DNA of 11,813 nt from Tannerella sp. (lineage in GTDB: Bacteria > Bacteroidota > Bacteroidia > Bacteroidales > Tannerellaceae), in the NCBI GenBank assembly GCA_031283785.1, contig JAITBC010000279.1:1-11813 (forward strand), written 5' to 3'. The position numbers and the translations under genes are program-made. The first letter of the stretch is position 1. The number at the start of each line of letters is the position of its first letter. Of the stretch, positions 7,118 to 11,813 are shown one piece after another. The notes below the pieces were generated by a model. The model was not told the origin of the DNA. It made no database searches and was given only the letters and a program-made list of their open reading frames with translations.

Positions 7118-8654
7118 TATCGCTGCATACTTTAACGAATTGTCATTCTATAAGTTCCTTGAATTATTCAAATATCAGCCCGAATCCCCGATGTTATTCA
7201 GCACCGGGTTGTTTCTGTTTCTGTTTACCGGGTTCTACATCATTTACAATTCGCTGCGCAACAGACCTTCAATACGCATCCTGTACGTCGTCCTTTTCTC
7301 ATTGTATTTTTATTACAAGACGAGCGGATTATGGTTTATACTTCTGATTTTCACAGCAACATCCGATTTCCTCATCGGACATATGATCCCTAAGACGCAA
7401 CGTCAAACCGGGAAAAAATTATGGATAACGCTGAGTATATGTATCAATCTCGGCATGTTGACATATTTCAAATACACTAATTTTCTGTATGAAACGGCCA
7501 TCGGATTCTGGCATATGGTTGGCGGGGTGATGAATGAACCGATATTAAAAGAAATGACGTACAGACCGCTTGACATATTCCTTCCGGTAGGAATCTCTTT
7601 CTTCACATTCCAGTCATTAAGCTACACAATCGACATCTATCGCGGACAAATAAAACCTGTCGCAAAATGGACGGATTATCTGTTTTATGTGTCGTTTTTC
7701 CCCGGATTAGTAGCAGGGCCGATTGTCAGGGCAAAAGATTTCATCCCCCAGATATATAAAAAGCCCGTACTCCTCTACAATCGGATGGGGGAAGCATTAT
7801 ACCTGATAATCTGCGGGTTATTTAAAAAATGCATCATATCGGACTATATAAGCGTTAATTTTGTCGACCGTATTTTCGACGCACCGGCGCTTTATACGGG
7901 TGTTGAAAACCTGATAGGAGTTTACGGTTATGCACTCCAGATATACTGCGACTTCTCCGGCTATTCCGACATGGCAATCGGCATTGCACTGTTAGCCGGC
8001 TTCCGCTTCAACATCAATTTCGATTCGCCATACCAGTCGGCGAGCATTACCGAATTTTGGCGACGATGGCATATCTCTCTTTCAACATGGTTGCGCGATT
8101 ATCTTTATATACCTCTGGGCGGTAACCGCAACGGCAAAATATGCACCTATATAAACCTTTTAATCACCATGCTGCTTGGCGGTTTATGGCATGGCGCCGC
8201 CCTTCGTTTCATACTGTGGGGCGCTATCCACGGAGTAGCGCTGGCCATACATAAGCTATTCATGACCCTGACGGGGCGTAAAGCGAGCAGTGCGGACATG
8301 CCGGTCTGGAGACGTATCACAGGTATCGTTATCACATTCCACATCGTCTGTTTCGCATGGATATTTTTCCGCGCCGACACGATGGAAAAAGCCGGAGAGA
8401 TGCTGACGCAGATTTTCAGACATTTCGAATCCGGCGTGTTTTTGCAGTTCGTGACAGGATACCGGCTTCTTTTCATTCTTATGGTAACGGGATATATCAT
8501 CCATTTCATGCCTGAAAAAATCGACACTGCCATACGGTGCAAAATAACGTATATGCCGTTATGGGCAAAAGCCGCGCTGCTATGTGTCGCCATATTCGTT
8601 GTTATCCAGATGAAAAGCGCGGGCATTGTGCCTTTCATCTATTTCCAGTTTTAA
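7107..8654 (+). CDS. MBOAT-family membrane O-acyltransferase (AlgI/PatA-like)
   Basis: A 515-residue polytopic inner-membrane protein with about ten hydrophobic segments, close to the size of AlgI and PatA. By family, MBOAT proteins of this group take acetyl groups from a cytoplasmic donor and move them across the membrane to periplasmic SGNH partners that acetylate alginate, peptidoglycan or other glycans. Motifs seen: FLPVGISFFTFQSLSY (158-173), FPGLVAGPIVR (198-208), YCDFSGYSDMAIG (280-292), FWRRWHISLSTWLRDY with His322, YIPLGG (334-339), and LLGGLWHGAA with the presumed catalytic His362. The C-terminus ends PFIYFQF, the short aromatic tail typical of this group. The gene overlaps the preceding SGNH gene by 11 bases. 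No target-glycan genes are visible, so peptidoglycan and exopolysaccharide remain equally possible substrates. Confidence 0.95.
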   Translation: MWNDIAAYFNELSFYKFLELFKYQPESPMLFSTGLFLFLFTGFYIIYNSLRNRPSIRILYVVLFSLYFYYKTSGLWFILLIFTATSDFLIGHMIPKTQRQTGKKLWITLSICINLGMLTYFKYTNFLYETAIGFWHMVGGVMNEPILKEMTYRPLDIFLPVGISFFTFQSLSYTIDIYRGQIKPVAKWTDYLFYVSFFPGLVAGPIVRAKDFIPQIYKKPVLLYNRMGEALYLIICGLFKKCIISDYISVNFVDRIFDAPALYTGVENLIGVYGYALQIYCDFSGYSDMAIGIALLAGFRFNINFDSPYQSASITEFWRRWHISLSTWLRDYLYIPLGGNRNGKICTYINLLITMLLGGLWHGAALRFILWGAIHGVALAIHKLFMTLTGRKASSADMPVWRRITGIVITFHIVCFAWIFFRADTMEKAGEMLTQIFRHFESGVFLQFVTGYRLLFILMVTGYIIHFMPEKIDTAIRCKITYMPLWAKAALLCVAIFVVIQMKSAGIVPFIYFQF

Positions 8655-8681
8655 TTTTGTACATAATATCGCCTGCTTTGA

Positions 8682-8706
8682 TAAAAAAGTCATTTTTTTT
8701 AATCTA
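8682..8706 (+). terminator. Possible weak terminator of the O-acetylation operon
   Basis: GATAAAAAA, the loop GTCA, then T8-AATC can fold into an A/T-only imperfect hairpin containing a T-run, about 30 bases after the MBOAT stop. The stem has no G/C core, so it may only be a low-complexity stretch upstream of the next promoter. Confidence 0.25.
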
Positions 8707-8723
8707 AGAACAAAAAAAGATTT

Positions 8724-8731
8724 TATATTTG
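8724..8731 (+). promoter_or_regulatory. Putative -7 promoter box of the M16 peptidase gene
   Basis: TATATTTG exactly fits TAnnTTTG and lies 23 bp upstream of the ATG at 8755, implying a very short leader. No good TTTG -33 element is seen at the expected distance; the region is A/T-rich. It suggests that the peptidase gene is transcribed separately from the operon before it. Confidence 0.5.
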
Positions 8732-8754
8732 CCGGATAAAATACATTTTCTTAT

Positions 8755-11607
8755 ATGGTGTACTCACTAACAGAAGAAACTAAATCGCCTGTATCTGCGG
8801 AAGTCAGGGAGTATATTTTGGATAATGGACTAACCGTATGGCTAAATGAAGACCATAATCAGCCCAAAGTGTTTGGCGCGGTCGCAGTAAAAGCCGGTTC
8901 TAAAGATTGTCCTAATACCGGAATTGCCCACTATTTTGAACATATCATGTTCAAAGGAACGGAACATATCGGCACGGTAGATTATGCCGCCGAGAAAGTT
9001 TTTTTGGACCGGATCGCCGACAAATACGACCAGCTATCCGTTACTAAAAACGAGATGCGACGCCTCGAAATACAACAGGAAATAAACGAGTTGAGTATTC
9101 TTGCGGCAGATTATGTAATCCCAAACGAATTAGACAAGCTGATCAGCAAATACGGCGGCACAAACCTTAATGCCGGGACCTCATACGACTTTACGATATA
9201 TCATAACACTTTTTCGCCCCAATACATTGAACAATGGGCGGAGATAAACAGCGAAAGACTGATTTGTCCCGTATTCCGGATGTTTCAATCCGAACTGGAA
9301 ACGGTCTACGAAGAAAAAAACAGGCGCGACGATATGATGTTTAACCAGGCAATGGAAAAAGCTTTTGAACTGTATTTCTTTCCGCATCCATATGCATACC
9401 CTATCATCGGAAGCGCGGAGAACCTGAAGAACCCCAGCCTTTCGGAAATGCGCAAGTTTTTCGAAAATTATTATGTAGCAAATAATATGGGACTTCTTCT
9501 ATGCGGCGATTTCGACACGGAAAAAGCGTTACCTGTTATCGCCAAAACGTTTTCGAGAATACCCAAAGGGAGAGAGCCTAAACGACGTGTAGTGACGATA
9601 CCGCCTTTCTTCGGACGCGAAAAGCATACCGTTAAAATACCTATACCGCTGATGAAAGTCATGGCGATGGGCTTTCGCGGCGTACCCGCCAATCATCCCG
9701 ACCAGGCTGCTCTAAACATTGCCATCGCCATACTTGATAATTCCAACGGAACAGGATACTTAGACCGACTGACGGTACAACGCCGGCTGATGGGCGCCAT
9801 GGCAGGCGGCGAAACGCTGAACGAAGCGGGAATGCTCGGATTTATCGTCCTCCCAAGACTAATGACACAGACATACAGGAACGCCGAACGACTTGTCTGG
9901 CGCGAGATAAACAAAGTCCGCAACGGGGACTTTTCCGAAGAAATGTTCGAAAGCCTGAAACAGGAACATCTGCGCCGCCATATAACGGAACTTGAAGACA
10001 TCGACTCCAGAAGCCAGATTATGATACGCCTTTTCACCCAAAGGAAAAAATGGGACGACTATAAAAAAGAACTGCAGCGTATGGAGGCATTAACAAAAGA
10101 CGATGTTGTCCGTATTGCCAATAAATACCTGAATAACAACTATATATTCATACGTAAAAAAACGGGTAAATATATGAAAGAATATCTGCCCAGACCCGAT
10201 TTCACTCCTATCGTACCGAAATATTCCAATGCCTCGTCAAAATATGCCCTGGAACTGGAAAAACTTCCCGTCCAGGAAGTGAAAATACGCCACCTCGATT
10301 TCGACAACGACGTACAAACCATTCCGCTTGCTCCAAAAGCAACTTTGTATGTGACAAACAATCCTGCAAACACGATATTTACGCTAAAACTTTCTTACGG
10401 AACGGGAACGCTTGAAGAACCGCGGATAAAATACCTTACTAATTATCTCTCCCTGCTGGGAACAGATAAATATTCCTTCAACGAATACCGTACACGCCTG
10501 CAAGTATTAGGCAGTATCATGCATTTCGACGCAGACGACAATCATTTTGTCATAAATATAAGCGGATTCGACAGATATTTTGAAGAATCATTAGCTGTCA
10601 TGAGCGACTTCCTGCAGAACGTAAAAGACGACGGCAAAAAATTCAAATCGGTCGTCGACAATGCTAAAGTAGGAGAAAGCGCTTTTTTCAAGTCGAGCGA
10701 CAATATCGCCGACGCCATCTTCGAATACGTACAATACGGCGCTAAATCACAGTATCTGATGAAACCATCTCTCAAAGAACTGAAAAAAATGAGAGGGCGC
10801 AACCTGCTCAATCTATTTTTCAGCATCCGGAAGGTACAGTGTAACTTCCACTATTGCGGCACAAGAGATGCCACGTTCGTTTCGGAAGCAATACGCCGGC
10901 ATATACCATTGGAAAACATCACCGAAGAAACGAATATTCCTTTCTATCGCGAACCGATAACCTACGACCGGCCATTAGTTTTCTTCTATGACATGCGTGA
11001 CGTATCGCAGAATATAGTCTACGGATTCCAGGTCATATCACCGTTGACGTCACCGGAAGAAAGACGCGGTGCACGCCTCTTTTCCGAATATTTCGGCGGC
11101 GGCATGTCATCCCTTATATTTCAGGAAATACGGGAGTTTCGTTCATATGCATACCAGACGTCGGGAGGCATCCAGCTCCCCCCGTTCTGCTTACCGGACA
11201 AACCTGCAACATTTGTCGCTTATCTATCGACACAAAGCGACAAAACAATCGACGCCCTGACCGTCCTCGACGCCATTGTTCACCGTATGCCGGTACATCC
11301 TGAAAAAATAGAACCCGTCATCCGCAGCATAATCAATCAAATCAACAATGAATACCCTTCATTCCGGGATATATCCGTAAAAATCGCCCGCTACAGGCAA
11401 GTAGGCCATAACGACGATCCGAACAAATACCTTTTGCAAAAAATAAAAGATATGAGCATCGATGATGTAGTAAAGTTCCATGAAACGCATATCAAAAACA
11501 AAACACTCGTTTACGTCATCGTCGGTAATTCCTCAAAAATAAACATGTCCAAACTATCTTCGTTCGGCGACGTCGTCCGCGTAAAGAAAAACGACTTTTA
11601 CCGGTAA
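8755..11607 (+). CDS. M16 family (pitrilysin-type) zinc metallopeptidase
   Basis: A 950-residue inverzincin peptidase, about the size of pitrilysin, with two tandem halves each made of two M16 domains. The catalytic half has the inverted zinc motif HYFEH: His59 and His63 as ligands and Glu62 as the base. The third ligand is probably Glu187 in ELETVYEE, about 124 residues after His63 rather than about 76, because some 48 extra charged, helix-prone residues lie at about 80-134. The C-terminal half carries no zinc motif, as expected, but has IREFRSYAYQTSGG with the Arg793/Tyr800 pair typical of the substrate-binding half. I see no signal peptide or transmembrane segment (it starts MVYSLTEETK), so it is predicted to be cytoplasmic. 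By family it degrades peptides enclosed in a two-half chamber; the substrates are unknown. The first ATG is taken, and no frameshift is apparent. Confidence 0.93.
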   Translation: MVYSLTEETKSPVSAEVREYILDNGLTVWLNEDHNQPKVFGAVAVKAGSKDCPNTGIAHYFEHIMFKGTEHIGTVDYAAEKVFLDRIADKYDQLSVTKNEMRRLEIQQEINELSILAADYVIPNELDKLISKYGGTNLNAGTSYDFTIYHNTFSPQYIEQWAEINSERLICPVFRMFQSELETVYEEKNRRDDMMFNQAMEKAFELYFFPHPYAYPIIGSAENLKNPSLSEMRKFFENYYVANNMGLLLCGDFDTEKALPVIAKTFSRIPKGREPKRRVVTIPPFFGREKHTVKIPIPLMKVMAMGFRGVPANHPDQAALNIAIAILDNSNGTGYLDRLTVQRRLMGAMAGGETLNEAGMLGFIVLPRLMTQTYRNAERLVWREINKVRNGDFSEEMFESLKQEHLRRHITELEDIDSRSQIMIRLFTQRKKWDDYKKELQRMEALTKDDVVRIANKYLNNNYIFIRKKTGKYMKEYLPRPDFTPIVPKYSNASSKYALELEKLPVQEVKIRHLDFDNDVQTIPLAPKATLYVTNNPANTIFTLKLSYGTGTLEEPRIKYLTNYLSLLGTDKYSFNEYRTRLQVLGSIMHFDADDNHFVINISGFDRYFEESLAVMSDFLQNVKDDGKKFKSVVDNAKVGESAFFKSSDNIADAIFEYVQYGAKSQYLMKPSLKELKKMRGRNLLNLFFSIRKVQCNFHYCGTRDATFVSEAIRRHIPLENITEETNIPFYREPITYDRPLVFFYDMRDVSQNIVYGFQVISPLTSPEERRGARLFSEYFGGGMSSLIFQEIREFRSYAYQTSGGIQLPPFCLPDKPATFVAYLSTQSDKTIDALTVLDAIVHRMPVHPEKIEPVIRSIINQINNEYPSFRDISVKIARYRQVGHNDDPNKYLLQKIKDMSIDDVVKFHETHIKNKTLVYVIVGNSSKINMSKLSSFGDVVRVKKNDFYR

Positions 11608-11718
11608 TCCGACCGGCAATCACCGCATTGGACGAAAGAATACGTACACTTATGTGTTTCCGTAAAGCGACCTCTTCAAAGCTTTCCTCTGTAAAAAAAC
11701 GTTTTTCATCCGCACACG
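11608..11718. other. Intergenic stretch after the M16 peptidase gene
   Basis: No gene is seen. Around the stop codon CCGG (11601-11604) and CCGG (11613-11616) could form a small hairpin, but no T-run follows. ACAC-TTAT-GTGT (11646-11657) and the 12-bp palindrome AAAAACGTTTTT (11695-11706) are minor structures without a convincing terminator. Confidence 0.4.
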
Positions 11719-11750
11719 CTTGGAAATCGCCGGATTTTCATGTAATTTTG
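11719..11750 (+). promoter_or_regulatory. Complete Bacteroidetes-type promoter before the right-edge gene
   Basis: CTTG at 11719-11722 and TAATTTTG at 11743-11750, separated by 20 nt, fit the -33/-7 pattern with near-ideal spacing. Initiation would be near 11757, with a leader of about 30 nt to the ATG at 11787. Confidence 0.6.
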
Positions 11751-11786
11751 CAGAGGTAAAATCAATATTGATACAAACTGAAGATT

Positions 11787-11813
11787 ATGAGTCGTCACCG
11801 TTTTTTTAATACC
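11787..11813 (+). CDS. Start of an unidentified gene cut by the right edge
   Basis: ATG at 11787 opens nine codons, MSRHRFFNT, before the window ends. The support is the good promoter 37 bp upstream and the A-rich leader rather than the coding sequence. Some Bacteroidales FtsX proteins begin with a similar basic stretch followed by FFN, but nine residues cannot establish this, so no function is assigned. Confidence 0.45.

Noticed and set aside
8147..8638. Minus-strand open frame of 163 codons inside the MBOAT gene
   Set aside because: Antisense to a gene with conserved catalytic motifs throughout; no independent support.
11695..11706. AAAAACGTTTTT palindrome as a terminator after the M16 peptidase gene
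   Set aside because: It has no loop and no G/C stem, so it cannot form a normal intrinsic terminator; probably chance in A/T-rich DNA.

Overview
The window reads as Bacteroidetes chromosome, most likely order Bacteroidales. The signs are promoters of the TAnnTTTG type in front of several genes, a DnaK very close to Bacteroides/Parabacteroides DnaK, a secreted protein with a type IX secretion (Por) C-terminal sorting domain, and A/T-rich rather than Shine-Dalgarno leaders for most genes. The species cannot be fixed from this sequence.

Left edge (1-565): the first 346 bases are the 5' part of a minus-strand gene, cut by the window edge, for a small DNA-binding protein with a four-cysteine zinc motif and an excisionase-like helix-turn-helix. 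Such proteins usually sit beside integrases of mobile elements, so an integrated element may lie just to the left. Its leader carries a promoter-like site, an 11-bp-period direct repeat and a perfect 15-bp inverted repeat, one arm over the start codon and the other in the promoter spacer. A hairpin at 500-533 separates this gene from dnaK.

Middle left (566-3797, minus strand): dnaK stands alone, without grpE or dnaJ. Upstream of it is an intergenic stretch with a TGTCATAA-N10-TTATGACA inverted repeat. Next is a secreted T9SS cargo protein built of about six degenerate 32-residue aromatic/glycine repeats.

Middle right (4045-8654, plus strand): a tight three-gene operon with overlapping ends, encoding a membrane-anchored SGNH/GDSL protein, an exported SGNH/GDSL protein, and an MBOAT membrane O-acyltransferase. 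This is the architecture of an envelope or exopolysaccharide O-acetylation machine of the AlgI/PatA plus AlgJ/AlgX/PatB type: the MBOAT protein passes acetyl groups across the inner membrane and SGNH proteins place them on a glycan. Having two different SGNH partners is the most interesting feature here. The operon and the T9SS gene are divergently transcribed from a shared 247-bp region with a TAnnTTTG box on each strand.

Right (8755-11813, plus strand): a 950-residue M16 (pitrilysin-type) zinc metallopeptidase with its own promoter, then a short intergenic stretch with a complete Bacteroidetes-type promoter in front of a gene of which only nine codons are visible. I found no rRNA, tRNA, CRISPR array, transposase or integrase in the window.
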